Of a stretch of DNA of 34,673 bases, positions 19,485-28,035 are shown one piece after another (positions within the stretch are counted from its first letter, which is position 1; every line of letters begins with the position of its first letter). The notes beneath the pieces were generated by a model, which searched no databases, was not told the DNA's origin, and saw only the letters and a program-made list of their open reading frames with translations. This stretch comes from Chimaeribacter coloradensis (GTDB lineage Bacteria > Pseudomonadota > Gammaproteobacteria > Enterobacterales > Enterobacteriaceae), in the NCBI RefSeq assembly GCF_002858715.1, contig NZ_PJZH01000033.1, positions 1 to 34,673 on the forward strand, given 5' to 3'. The translations under genes and the position numbers were made by a program.

Positions 19485-20156
19485 TCAGCCTGCGTTGTTC
19501 CCGCCGCATGACTTTTCCCCGTAGGTCAGCTGGCTGCCGATTAACAGTAATTCGGTATCATTCTCGACGCCCAGCTTTTTCATCGCCTGCCGTTTCTGGG
19601 CGCTCACGGTTTTAATGCTGCGGTCGAGCAGCCGGGCGGTTTCGGTGACGTTATAGCCGGAGAAAAGGTATTTAATGACTTTATCTTCACATTCACTTAA
19701 TGCCAGGCGCGACGCATTCAGCGTTAATGGGCGGGGCCGTTTATCAATAAACTGGTGTTCACGTATGCGGCGTGAAATGTAATCCTGACCCTCTGCAATC
19801 TTTATCATTCCCTCGATCAGTTCCGCAAAGGAGTCTCGCTCAGAAAGCAGGCCATTCAGGTATTTCCGGGATTTCAGCAGCAGGGAGGAGGTGGTGATGC
19901 CTGCGAGCAGGGCGAGTTTTTTATCAGGTGATTTTTCGTAAAAACGGCTGATAAAGGGGAGGTGGATGCTGAACATATCTTCGGGGGCGTTGATGCTGGC
20001 AATTAGCAGGTCAAACGGCTCCTCAACGTGGTAAATATCCTTGAGTAAAACAGTGTTGGTGACCTTTAGCTTCTTGTTGCTCATTTCATTAATGATAAGG
20101 GTAAGACCGTATTTAATTATTGGATTATCCCCGGCGATGATTATCTTATAAGGCAT
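19485..20156 (-). CDS. RcsB-like LuxR regulator with degenerate receiver
   Basis: This is a transcription regulator with a receiver-like N-terminus and a LuxR-type HTH. The HTH (LSECEDKVIKYLFSGYNVTETA, then DRSIKTVSAQKRQAMKKLGV) is strikingly RcsB-like. The receiver begins MPYKIIIAGDNPIIKYGL, but the phosphoacceptor position in FDLLIASINAPED is Ser or Ala instead of Asp. It therefore probably cannot be phosphorylated and may act by dimerising with another regulator. ATG 20156 has AGGAG eight bases upstream and gives 223 residues; ATG 20186 adds ten. The gene is flanked by AT-rich DNA and is divergent from rpfF, which suggests, but does not prove, that it regulates the rpf locus. Confidence 0.82.
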   Translation of the reverse strand: MPYKIIIAGDNPIIKYGLTLIINEMSNKKLKVTNTVLLKDIYHVEEPFDLLIASINAPEDMFSIHLPFISRFYEKSPDKKLALLAGITTSSLLLKSRKYLNGLLSERDSFAELIEGMIKIAEGQDYISRRIREHQFIDKRPRPLTLNASRLALSECEDKVIKYLFSGYNVTETARLLDRSIKTVSAQKRQAMKKLGVENDTELLLIGSQLTYGEKSCGGNNAG

Positions 20157-20608
20157 ATTATAGCTCCTGGTGAGAAAAGTAATCACAGGCAGACAACGTA
20201 ACAGTCAGTGTGATTATTTTTGTGCAAGGCCATTTGCGATTCAAATAATGCGTTCTGGGTACGGGGTGGGCAATTAAATAATAGTGAATAATTAATTCAT
20301 ACTTAGTGAAAAGCCATAAGTAACTTGTTATTACTAAAGGTTTTTTAGAATGACTTTCTGATAATTCCTGAGAGCGCCCATTTTATAAGAGCAATCTTAT
20401 TCACAATATCTCCCTTTATTTTCACGTGAAATCTGGTCATAAATCCGGATTAAATAAGCAGAAAAAAGAGCCGATCATTTTTTGATCGGCCCGGCATGAT
20501 TTTTATATATAACCTGCATCATCTGCGGCAATGGATTCAGTTCATCGTTGAGCTGCACTAGGCTGGTCTGGCTTCACCCAACGTACACTGAAAAAAACAG
20601 GACTTATT
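20157..20608. promoter_or_regulatory. AT-rich divergent control region of rpfF and the RcsB-like gene
   Basis: This 450-bp region has no gene and is far more AT-rich than the surrounding chromosome. It must hold the promoters of the minus-strand regulator and of rpfF. Several TAATAAT-like runs near 20276-20300 and 20323-20345 could be promoters or silencer-bound DNA. A hairpin (gccgatca / tgatcggc, 20470-20490) followed by a T run on the minus strand looks like a terminator that reads away from rpfF. Confidence 0.55.
20469..20490 (-). terminator. Orphan minus-strand terminator-like hairpin upstream of rpfF
   Basis: An 8-bp perfect stem (gccgatca / tgatcggc) with a T-rich loop is followed on the minus strand by CTCTTTTTT. 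No minus-strand gene ends here. It may block antisense transcription leaving the rpfF promoter or mark the end of an unseen small transcript. Confidence 0.5.
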
Positions 20609-21475
20609 ATGAACCTTCTTGACCATCCATCTTGCCGTGCATTTACCGAAGCCGGCCACCTGTCACAAATTTCTGCATTTTACGAAGAGGGCCGCAATGT
20701 GATGTGGATGATGCTACGGGCCTACCCGCGCCCCTGTTTCAACCAGGCACTGATTGACGACATTATGAAACTGGCCGATTGCGCCAAAGCCTCACAACTG
20801 CCGATCGATTTCTGGGTCACCGGCTCGCTGGTGCCCAATATCTATAACGTCGGCGGCGATCTTAACTATTTTGTTGAAGCGATAAAAAGCCGTAAACGGG
20901 AGTCGCTGCGGGCCTACGCCCGCGCCTGTATTGACTGCGTCCATGCCGCCTCACAGGGGTTTGGCGTCGGGGCTATTACATTAGCGATGATTGAGGGTAC
21001 GGCGCTGGGCGGCGGCTTTGAAGCTGCGCTGGCGCACCACTACGTGCTGGCGCAGAACAATGCACGTATGGGCTTCCCGGAGATTGCCTTTAACCTGTTC
21101 CCCGGCATGGGCGCCTACTCACTGGTGACCCGTAAAGCGGGTATGCGGCTGGCGGAGGAGCTGATCAGCAGCGGTGAGTCACATACTGCGGAATGGTATG
21201 AAAACCGCGGGCTGATTGATCACCTGTTCCACCCCGGCAGTGCGTTTGAGGCCACCCGGACCTTTATGGATACCCTGCGGCCGAAAATGAACGGGATGCG
21301 GGCGATGATCCGCGCCCGGCAGCGGGTGCTGCAACTGACCCGCTCTGAGCTGATGGACATCACCGAAGACTGGGTAGACGCCGCCTTTACCCTGGAAGAG
21401 AAAGACATCGCCTATATGGAACGGCTGGTGATGTTGCAAAACCGCCATACGGCTACCCTGCGCAAAGCAGGTTAA
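20609..21475 (+). CDS. rpfF: DSF-type signal synthase RpfF
   Basis: This crotonase-superfamily enzyme makes cis-2-unsaturated fatty acid signals of the diffusible signal factor (DSF) type. It does so by dehydrating 3-hydroxyacyl-ACP and releasing the acyl chain through its thioesterase activity. The two catalytic glutamates are visible, 20 residues apart as in Xanthomonas RpfF: Glu138 in ALGGGFEAALAHH and Glu158 in MGFPEIAFNLFPGMGAYS. The length, 288 residues, is typical. A Shine-Dalgarno-like AGGA precedes the ATG. It converges on rpfR with 59 bp between the stop codons, the arrangement known for the RpfF/RpfR signalling module. Confidence 0.94.
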   Translation: MNLLDHPSCRAFTEAGHLSQISAFYEEGRNVMWMMLRAYPRPCFNQALIDDIMKLADCAKASQLPIDFWVTGSLVPNIYNVGGDLNYFVEAIKSRKRESLRAYARACIDCVHAASQGFGVGAITLAMIEGTALGGGFEAALAHHYVLAQNNARMGFPEIAFNLFPGMGAYSLVTRKAGMRLAEELISSGESHTAEWYENRGLIDHLFHPGSAFEATRTFMDTLRPKMNGMRAMIRARQRVLQLTRSELMDITEDWVDAAFTLEEKDIAYMERLVMLQNRHTATLRKAG

Positions 21476-21534
21476 CCGGGGCAGGCAGCCTGGCTGCCTG
21501 ATTCACCATGTTATGCCGGCACTGCGGTGACCGG

Positions 21535-23529
21535 TTACTTTGATGGGTGAAGCACATCATTGTTCGACAGCCAATGCTCCAGCTCCTCAGGGGGCATTGG
21601 CTTCGCATAGAAGTAGCCCTGCTTGTCATCCACGCCGACCTCATCCACAAAGCGCTCTTCGTGCTCCGTCTCTACCCCTTCCGCCACCACTTTCAGGTTC
21701 AGGGTTCTGGCCACGGCAATAATGGCCCTGACCAGCGCCTGTGACACCTCATTATTGCTGATGCCGCGCACAAAACTCTGGTCGAGTTTGATGTAGTCAA
21801 TCGGGATGCGCGCCAGCTGCGACAAGGAGGAGTAACCGGTGCCGAAATCGTCCAGATAGACTTCCGCGCCCAGCTCATGCAACTGATTAATCAGCGACAC
21901 GGCGGTGCGCTCATCTTCAATCAGGCAGCTTTCGGTCAGCTCCACATCCAGCAAACAGCGGCTCATGCCGGAAGCGGCCATCGCCTCTTTAAAGGTGGGG
22001 ATCAGAATGTCCCCGCTCAGTTGCCGTGCGGAGAGATTAACGGCGATACGCAGGTTCAGCCCTTTCTGTTGCCAGGCCACGGCCTGATGGGCGGCCGTTT
22101 CCATCACCCATTTCCCCAGTGGGCCGATAAGCCCGGACTCTTCCGCATAGGGGATGAAATGGGCAGGCGCTATCAGCCCGCGTTCCGGGGAGTACCAGCG
22201 CACCAGCGCCTCGACGCTTTCGACCCGCCCCGTGGCAGAGGAGACCTTCGGCTGGTAATAGAGCAACAGTTGCTGCTCATCCAGCGCTTTGCGCAGGTTG
22301 GTGTCCAGCCACATGTACTCGGCCACTTTATAGTTCATCTCCGGTGAAAACACCCGGTGTGTACGTCTCCCTTGCTCCTTGGCAACATACATCGCCGTGT
22401 CCGCATTGCGGATCAGGCTTTCGGCGTTGGTACCGTGCTCAGGGCAGAGGGCAAGGCCGCAGGAGCAGCCGGTGTAGACCTCAATCAACCCAATGCGGAA
22501 GGGGGTTTTCAGGCGGCTGTGGATCTGCTGCGCGCAGGCTTCCAGTGCCGCCAGGCTGGTATTTTCGCTGAGGATGATAAATTCATCCCCGCCCAGCCGG
22601 GCCAGGGTGTCCCGCGGGCCGAGGCAGGTCTGAATCGAACGAGCGACCTCCTGTAGCAGGCGGTCGCCAAACATATGCCCGTAGGCATCGTTCACTTTCT
22701 TAAAATTATCTAAATCCAGGTAGATGACACCGACCTGCTGGTCGCCGCAGTCAGCCAGTGCCGCCGTCATCTTTTCCATGATGGCGTGGCGGTTGGCGAG
22801 GCCGGTGATGGTGTCGGTGCTGGCCAGCACGCGCAGCCGCTCCTGCGCCATACGTTCATCGGTGATGTCCGTGCCGGAGCAGATCAGGAACGTCTGCTGT
22901 TTACCGCTGCCGCTGTGTACAAACTTATTGCGGAACAGGAACAGTCGCTGGCCTTTGACGGTGTTGATCCAGCGTTCCACCTCGTAGGATTGGGCGGTCT
23001 GGAAAAAGCCGGTAATATTCTGGCGGGAGGCGGTGCCTTCCTCCAGCGACATAAACAGGTCATACGCGCTTTTGCCGATGACATCCTTCTCTTTGACGCC
23101 GGTGTACTCTTCGCTCAGGCGGTTAAAGCGCTGAACTTTCCCTTCCTGATCGACGATCACAATTACCGAGTTGGCTTCAGAGACCACCTGTTCCGCAAAG
23201 GAGAGCCCGACCTCCAGATCGTGGGCCACGGAAGGGGTGTCATAATAGTCGGACGCGGTACCGCCCCACTCTTCAGGGCCGATGCGGCGGCCAACCAGAT
23301 GCAGGCGCAAAGGCGTTCCATACAGTGAGAGATCAAGGGAGAAACTGGCCGTCACGCCGGTCAGTTCACGGATAGTCATGGCCTGATAGCCCGTCAGGGC
23401 AACGGCCACGTTGGTCATGTTTTTTTCTGCAGAGAGTTCCAGCGCATTGCTGTCCGCATGGAGCCGCCAATAAGGGCGGGGGGTACCAAAATGTTGATAC
23501 AGGATCGAACCGTCTTGATTTTCGATCAT
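21535..23529 (-). CDS. rpfR: DSF receptor and c-di-GMP enzyme RpfR (FI-PAS-GGDEF-EAL)
   Basis: This sensor binds DSF through its PAS domain and changes cyclic-di-GMP level. Domains in order are an RpfF-interaction domain (about 1-95), PAS (about 113-225), GGDEF (about 235-395) and EAL (about 405-655). GGDEF is intact at 313-317 (RLGGDEF), and the Arg of the usual RxxD inhibitory site is absent (GPRD). EAL is intact at 440-442 (ESVEALVRW), and the downstream DDFGTGYSS loop is conserved. Both activities may therefore be retained. In characterised RpfR, DSF binding stimulates phosphodiesterase activity. The 664-residue length is normal. GGAG lies seven bases before the ATG. It is cytoplasmic, with no membrane segment. 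Confidence 0.95.
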   Translation of the reverse strand: MIENQDGSILYQHFGTPRPYWRLHADSNALELSAEKNMTNVAVALTGYQAMTIRELTGVTASFSLDLSLYGTPLRLHLVGRRIGPEEWGGTASDYYDTPSVAHDLEVGLSFAEQVVSEANSVIVIVDQEGKVQRFNRLSEEYTGVKEKDVIGKSAYDLFMSLEEGTASRQNITGFFQTAQSYEVERWINTVKGQRLFLFRNKFVHSGSGKQQTFLICSGTDITDERMAQERLRVLASTDTITGLANRHAIMEKMTAALADCGDQQVGVIYLDLDNFKKVNDAYGHMFGDRLLQEVARSIQTCLGPRDTLARLGGDEFIILSENTSLAALEACAQQIHSRLKTPFRIGLIEVYTGCSCGLALCPEHGTNAESLIRNADTAMYVAKEQGRRTHRVFSPEMNYKVAEYMWLDTNLRKALDEQQLLLYYQPKVSSATGRVESVEALVRWYSPERGLIAPAHFIPYAEESGLIGPLGKWVMETAAHQAVAWQQKGLNLRIAVNLSARQLSGDILIPTFKEAMAASGMSRCLLDVELTESCLIEDERTAVSLINQLHELGAEVYLDDFGTGYSSLSQLARIPIDYIKLDQSFVRGISNNEVSQALVRAIIAVARTLNLKVVAEGVETEHEERFVDEVGVDDKQGYFYAKPMPPEELEHWLSNNDVLHPSK

Positions 23530-23760
23530 GAGGACTTCTCCGCAGCAGGGGCTTTACAGGCCGGGGCCTGACGCCCGCCCACCGGGCAGATGGGGCCCGG
23601 CGCAAGGTAAACCGCTATAGGGTGCCATAAAGAACCGGCGGGTGGCGAAAAAATACGTCAGAAAACACGATATTCATTGTGGTTAAGCGTAGTAATTATG
23701 CCTGCAGCCGTCATTCTTCATCAGGAAGGAGAGAGGGCCGGGCGGCCCCCTTCCTTCAGG

Positions 23761-26058
23761 TTACTCAGTCAGCAGGAAGCTCTGTTTTTTCACATCCTGT
23801 GAGTCGAGGCCGATAAAGACATTAAACCGCCCCGGTTCCGAGACCCAGTTCAGCTGGTTGTTGAAGAAGCGCAGCGCCGTCTCATCGATCGGGAAGGTTA
23901 CCACCTGCTGCTCACCGGGCTGAAGGTTAATCTTCTTAAAGTTCTTAAGCTCTTTAACCGGGCGGGCCAGCGAGGCCGTGACATCCTGCAGGTAGAGCTG
24001 CACCACCGTGGCCCCGGCCCGGTCGCCGGTGTTTTTCACCGTGACGCTGGCCGTGATCTGGCCTTTATGGTTCAGCGAGCCGCTGGAGAGCGTAATGTCT
24101 GACACGCTGAAGCGGGTGTAGCTCAGGCCGTAGCCGAACGGGTAGAGCGGGCCGTTGGTGATGTCAAAATAGCGGGAGGTGTATTTATCCGGCTTATTCG
24201 GGTTAAACGGCCGCCCGGTATTCAGCACATTGTAGTAGAGCGGCACCTGGCCCACGGCGCGTGGGAAGGTCATCGGCAGTTTGCCGGAGGGGTTGTAGTC
24301 CCCGAACAGCACATCCGCCACGGCGTTGCCGCCCTCGGTGCCGCTGAACCAGGTCTCCAGGATGGCGTCCGCATTGTCATTTTCCCACGGCAGGGCCAGC
24401 GGGCGGCCGTTCATCAGCACCAGCACCAGCGGTTTGCCGGTGGCCTTGAGCGCTTTCAGCAGGTCACGCTGGCTCTCCGGGATGGTGATGTCACTGCGGC
24501 TGGAGGCCTCATGCGCCATGCCCTGGGATTCCCCCACCACCGCCACCACGACATCAGCACGTTTCGCCACGCTCACCGCTTCATCGATCATCTCCTGCGC
24601 CGGGCGCGGATCGTTGACCACTGCCTTATCGTAGGAATTCAGGTAATCCACGATCGCCTGATCGTCAGTGACGTTGGCACCGCGCGCATAGAGCAGGTTG
24701 GCCTTGTTCCCGGCCACATTCTGCATACCCTGCCACACCGTGACCGTCTGGGCTGAAACCCCCGCCGCTGACCAGCTGCCCATGATGTCGCGCTGGCTTT
24801 TGGCCAGCGGGCCGACCACGGCAATGGTGCCGCTTTTCGCCAGCGGCAGCGTCTGGGCACGGTTTTTCAGCAGCACCATCGCGGTACGGGCCACTTCACG
24901 CGCCTCTTTGCGGTGCAGGCGGCTCTCGGCATTGGTGTCTGCCGGGTCACTGGAGGCCGGGCCGAGGTGGCGGTAGGCATCGGCAAACAGCCCCATGTCC
25001 CATTTCACATCCAGCACGTCACGCACCGCGCGGTCAATATCCCGCTGGCTGATCAGGCCGTCCTTCAGCAACCCTTTCAGATAGAGGCCATACATATTAT
25101 CGGCCATGTCCATATCGACCCCGGCTTTGAGCGCCATTGCCGCCGCCTGCCGGTTATTTTCCGCCACGCCATGTTTGACCAGCCCGCCGATGGCCCCGTG
25201 ATCGCTGACCGTCACGCCTTTGAAGCCCCACTGTTTGCGCAGGATGTCGTTCAGCAGCCAGCTATTGGAGGTGGCCGGCATAGCGTTCACCGCATTCAGT
25301 GAGACCATCACCCCACCGGCCCCGGCATCAATGGCGGCTTTATAGGGCGGCAGGTAATCCTGGAACATTTTAGGCAGTGACATATCCACCGTGTTGTAGT
25401 CCCGGCCGCCTTCCGCTGCGCCGTAGGTGGCGTAATGTTTCACGTTGGCCATGATGTGGCCGGGCGCGGAGGGGTCATCCCCCTGATAGGCTTTCACCAG
25501 CACATCGGCCAGCCGTGACGTCAGGTAGGTGTCTTCACCGAACCCTTCTGAGACACGCCCCCAGCGGGCGTCACGCGTGATGTCCACCATCGGTGAGAAG
25601 GTCATGTTCAGGCCGTCTGCGGCAGTTTCAATGGCGGAAATGCGCCCGCTCAGCGCCACCGCGTCCATGTCCCAGCTGGCGGCCAGGCCCAGGCTTATCG
25701 GGAAAATGGTGCGCTGGCCGTGTACCACGTCATAGGCGTAGAACAAAGGGATCTTCAGGCGGCTGTGTTGCACCTGATCCTGCATGCGGCGGATGTCCGG
25801 CTTGGTCACGGTGTTGAACATCCCGCCCACTTTCCCGGCACGGATGTCTGCCATGATCGCCTCTTTCGGGTACTCCGGCCCCACGGTCACCAGATTGAGC
25901 TGGCCAATTTTTTCATCCAGCGTCATCTGCTTCAGCAGATGGTTAATAAAGGCGGTTTTTTCCTTTACCTGATATTGGGGCGCGGGCGGAACCGGCTCCG
26001 CATAAACGGGTGACACTGCCAGGCAAACCAGAATGCCAAGTAAACAACGCTTATTCAT
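23761..26058 (-). CDS. bglX: Periplasmic beta-glucosidase, GH3
   Basis: This exported GH3 enzyme hydrolyses beta-glucosides in the periplasm. A clear signal peptide (NKRCLLGILVCLAVSPVYAEP) is present. The N-terminal GH3 barrel includes KHYATYG and the nucleophile Asp286 in VTVSDHGAIGG, then a C-terminal alpha/beta domain, and finally a fibronectin-III-like domain (VTVKNTGDRAGATVVQLYLQD). The length, 765 residues, equals E. coli BglX. AAGGATGAGTA precedes the ATG. It is probably monocistronic, with a GC-rich inverted repeat (about 23723-23757) just after its stop. Confidence 0.96.
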   Translation of the reverse strand: MNKRCLLGILVCLAVSPVYAEPVPPAPQYQVKEKTAFINHLLKQMTLDEKIGQLNLVTVGPEYPKEAIMADIRAGKVGGMFNTVTKPDIRRMQDQVQHSRLKIPLFYAYDVVHGQRTIFPISLGLAASWDMDAVALSGRISAIETAADGLNMTFSPMVDITRDARWGRVSEGFGEDTYLTSRLADVLVKAYQGDDPSAPGHIMANVKHYATYGAAEGGRDYNTVDMSLPKMFQDYLPPYKAAIDAGAGGVMVSLNAVNAMPATSNSWLLNDILRKQWGFKGVTVSDHGAIGGLVKHGVAENNRQAAAMALKAGVDMDMADNMYGLYLKGLLKDGLISQRDIDRAVRDVLDVKWDMGLFADAYRHLGPASSDPADTNAESRLHRKEAREVARTAMVLLKNRAQTLPLAKSGTIAVVGPLAKSQRDIMGSWSAAGVSAQTVTVWQGMQNVAGNKANLLYARGANVTDDQAIVDYLNSYDKAVVNDPRPAQEMIDEAVSVAKRADVVVAVVGESQGMAHEASSRSDITIPESQRDLLKALKATGKPLVLVLMNGRPLALPWENDNADAILETWFSGTEGGNAVADVLFGDYNPSGKLPMTFPRAVGQVPLYYNVLNTGRPFNPNKPDKYTSRYFDITNGPLYPFGYGLSYTRFSVSDITLSSGSLNHKGQITASVTVKNTGDRAGATVVQLYLQDVTASLARPVKELKNFKKINLQPGEQQVVTFPIDETALRFFNNQLNWVSEPGRFNVFIGLDSQDVKKQSFLLTE

Positions 26059-26221
26059 TACTCATCCTTTGAATACGTAAAGCCGGTGGGGGTGCCCTGC
26101 ACAAAACGGCCCGGAGCTGCCTGCCCGGTGGCGTGGTGTGAATCTAATATGTCGTTCAAGCCGTTAGCAACTGATATCACGATGTATCAGAAGTTTACAC
26201 CCAACTTTGCGAGGCATTACG

Positions 26222-26256
26222 AAAAAAGGGCGCTGCGCATAAAGCCGCAGTCGCCC
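26222..26256 (-). terminator. Terminator of the SDR gene
   Basis: On the minus strand, 28 bp after the SDR stop, gggcg and ctgcg arms pair with cgcag and cgccc around a short loop, followed by six T. This is a typical intrinsic terminator between the SDR gene and bglX. Confidence 0.85.
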
Positions 26257-26284
26257 TGAAAGCAAAGGGAGTAAAGAGAGGCGC

Positions 26285-27007
26285 TTACCAGGGCACCTGC
26301 CCATCCTGGAAGAAGAACCCGCCCGTGGGGCCGTCCGCTCCCTGTACGGCATAATGCACGATGGCTGCCGCTGCCTCAGCCGGTGCTAACGGGCCGCTGT
26401 GCTGGTTAAGATCGGTCGCGGTAAAGCCGGGGTTAACCGCATTCACCCGGAAGCCTTCCGCTTTCAGCTCTTTTGCCAGCAGTACGGTAAACGCATTCAG
26501 GGCGGTTTTGGAGGAGTTGTAACTGAAGATATTGACCCCGTGGTAGGCAAAGTCGGGGTAACTGTGCAGGGCAAGTGACCCCAGCTCACTGGAGATATTG
26601 AGGATATTTTTCTGTTCACCTTTACGCAGCAGCGGCAGGAAGGCCTGCGTGACCCTCACCGGGCCGAGCACATTCACTTCATAGGTCGCCCGGATGTCAT
26701 CCAGCTTCACCTGGCTGGGCGGCGCGGCATCCGGCGCGATGCCGGCATTATTGATCAGCAGATCCAACCGGCCGGCACGGGCTTCTACCTGGGCGGCGGC
26801 GGCGTCAACTGAGGCACCGTCCGTGACATCCAGCGCCACGAACTCAACCTGACCGGCGCTTTCCAGCTCCGCCTGCGCCTCTCTGCCGCGCGCGGCATCC
26901 CTGCAGCCCAGAAACACATGGTAGCCCTGCTGTGCCAGTTGTCTGGCAATCTCTTTGCCGATGCCTTTGTTAGCGCCGGTCACCAGCGCGAAACGTGAAG
27001 TGTTCAT
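26285..27007 (-). CDS. Short-chain dehydrogenase/reductase (carbonyl reductase-like)
   Basis: This is a classical NAD(P)-dependent SDR of 240 residues. The cofactor motif is GANKGIG (TGxxxGxG), the structural motif is NNAG, and the active site comprises Ser in LNISSELGS and Tyr-x3-Lys in YNSSKTAL. The N-terminal GANKGIGKEIAR and the C-terminal PTGGFFFQDGQVPW resemble carbonyl reductase-like SDRs that act on xenobiotic or quinone carbonyls. The substrate is not determined. AAGGAG lies six bases upstream of the start. A TetR-type repressor is divergently transcribed 66 bp away and is the likely regulator, as often seen for such dehydrogenases. Confidence 0.92.
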   Translation of the reverse strand: MNTSRFALVTGANKGIGKEIARQLAQQGYHVFLGCRDAARGREAQAELESAGQVEFVALDVTDGASVDAAAAQVEARAGRLDLLINNAGIAPDAAPPSQVKLDDIRATYEVNVLGPVRVTQAFLPLLRKGEQKNILNISSELGSLALHSYPDFAYHGVNIFSYNSSKTALNAFTVLLAKELKAEGFRVNAVNPGFTATDLNQHSGPLAPAEAAAAIVHYAVQGADGPTGGFFFQDGQVPW

Positions 27008-27073
27008 TTTTTACTCCTTCTGGGGTGAGTCGTTATACTATGAAACCTCCTTCACCTTTAGAATTCGCATTCC
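27008..27073. promoter_or_regulatory. Divergent promoter between SDR and tetR-type genes
   Basis: The 66-bp gap holds both promoters. TATACT at 27034-27039 could be the -10 of the plus-strand repressor gene, and the overlapping minus strand offers TATAAC for the SDR gene. A shared control point here would allow autoregulation, but I see no clear long palindrome. Confidence 0.4.
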
Positions 27074-27736
27074 ATGAAATCTGATAACCTCCAGCTACAG
27101 CCCCGTAAAATGCCGGTTCAGTCGCGATCGGCCGCCACCGTTGACGCGATTCTGGAAGCCACCCTTCAGGTTTTGATGGCCGAAGGGCTGGAGCGCTGCA
27201 CCACCACCCGGGTCGCTGAGCGCGCCGGCGTCTCCGTCGGGACGCTCTATCAATACTTCCCTCATAAACAGTCGCTGCTGAACAGCTTGCTGACGCGCCA
27301 TCTCCATGACGTCAGCCAGGCGGTGATCGCCTGCTGCAGGGAACAGCACGGCACCGCGCTGCAGCCGATGGTCAGGGCGCTGATCGGCACGTATATCGGG
27401 GCGAAACTGGCGCGGCCTGAGGCCTCACGCGCGCTGTATATGATTGCCATGGCCCACGGCGGCGAGGAGATCCTTCAGCAAGTGCAAGGCAAGATGTGCC
27501 GGGCAGTCAGCGCATTGCTGGCAAGCGCCGCAGACGCCTCCTTTGCCCAGCCGGATACCGTGGCAGTGATACTGGTCAGCGCCCTGGCCGGCGCGCTGTG
27601 CCACGCCGTCGGCAGCGACCCGTCAGCCACCACGCTGGAGGCGATGCATCAGCATTTGAATACATTAGGGTATGGGTATGTGAGGGCGTATGCGGTGGGG
27701 GGCAATTATGATGCCGCCATTTCATCGCCACTTTGA
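27074..27736 (+). CDS. TetR/AcrR family transcriptional regulator
   Basis: This 220-residue protein has an N-terminal TetR helix-turn-helix. ATVDAILEATLQVLMAEGLERCTTTRVAERAGVSVGTLYQYFPHKQSLL spans roughly residues 22-70 and contains the typical GVSxGTLYxYFxxK recognition helix. The C-terminal ligand domain is helical and not recognisable. It is divergent from the SDR gene and is probably its ligand-responsive repressor. Upstream sequence offers no strong Shine-Dalgarno. Confidence 0.9.
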   Translation: MKSDNLQLQPRKMPVQSRSAATVDAILEATLQVLMAEGLERCTTTRVAERAGVSVGTLYQYFPHKQSLLNSLLTRHLHDVSQAVIACCREQHGTALQPMVRALIGTYIGAKLARPEASRALYMIAMAHGGEEILQQVQGKMCRAVSALLASAADASFAQPDTVAVILVSALAGALCHAVGSDPSATTLEAMHQHLNTLGYGYVRAYAVGGNYDAAISSPL

Positions 27737-27748
27737 TTTTGCAAAATA

Positions 27749-27773
27749 AAAAAGCCACCGTGAAAGGTGGCTT
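27749..27773 (-). terminator. Terminator of the original tRNA locus
   Basis: On the minus strand gccacc-tttcac-ggtggc is followed by six T. It stands 27 bp downstream of the tRNA 3' end remnant, so it is most likely the native terminator of the ileX-type tRNA gene left on the chromosomal side of the island. Confidence 0.8.
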
Positions 27774-27799
27774 AATCATATGATTTTAAAAGTAAAATT

Positions 27800-27846
27800 T
27801 GGTGGCCCCTGTTGGGTTTGAACCAACGACCAAGCGATTATGAGTC
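27800..27846 (-). other. Attachment-site copy: 3' part of a tRNA-Ile2 (CAU) gene
   Basis: On the minus strand the sequence runs from GACTCATAATCGC, the anticodon loop with CAT, through the variable loop and a T-arm (GTTGG/CCAAC), to the acceptor AGGGGCCACCA with encoded CCA. This matches the 3' 47 nt of an ileX-type tRNA-Ile2 closely. The 5' half (acceptor 5' strand, D-arm, 5' anticodon stem) is absent and replaced by unrelated DNA, so this copy is not a functional tRNA. It is interpreted as the att repeat at the left end of an island. The intact tRNA gene would lie at the other end, beyond the window. Confidence 0.85.
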
Positions 27847-28035
27847 ATATGAATAGCTTGTTTCATCATTTTCCACCTTTAACCATGTCTGCCTGTTAAA
27901 TGCTATAAAACAGTAAGTTATGCATTTTTCCTTCGTTTCATGTTGTTCCGGATATTTGCTTTCAGTATCATCCTTACGTCACCTGCTACATCACCCAGAA
28001 AACGGCAGTAAAACATTTTTCGTAAGGACTCTCTT

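Noticed and set aside
21482-21500. A terminator between rpfF and rpfR
   Set aside because: There is a perfect inverted repeat (caggcagcc / ggctgcctg), but no T run follows on either strand, so it does not qualify as an intrinsic terminator.
27800-27846. A functional tRNA-Ile gene on the minus strand
   Set aside because: Only the anticodon loop onward is present. The 5' acceptor strand, D-arm and 5' anticodon stem are replaced by unrelated sequence, so it cannot fold as a tRNA.
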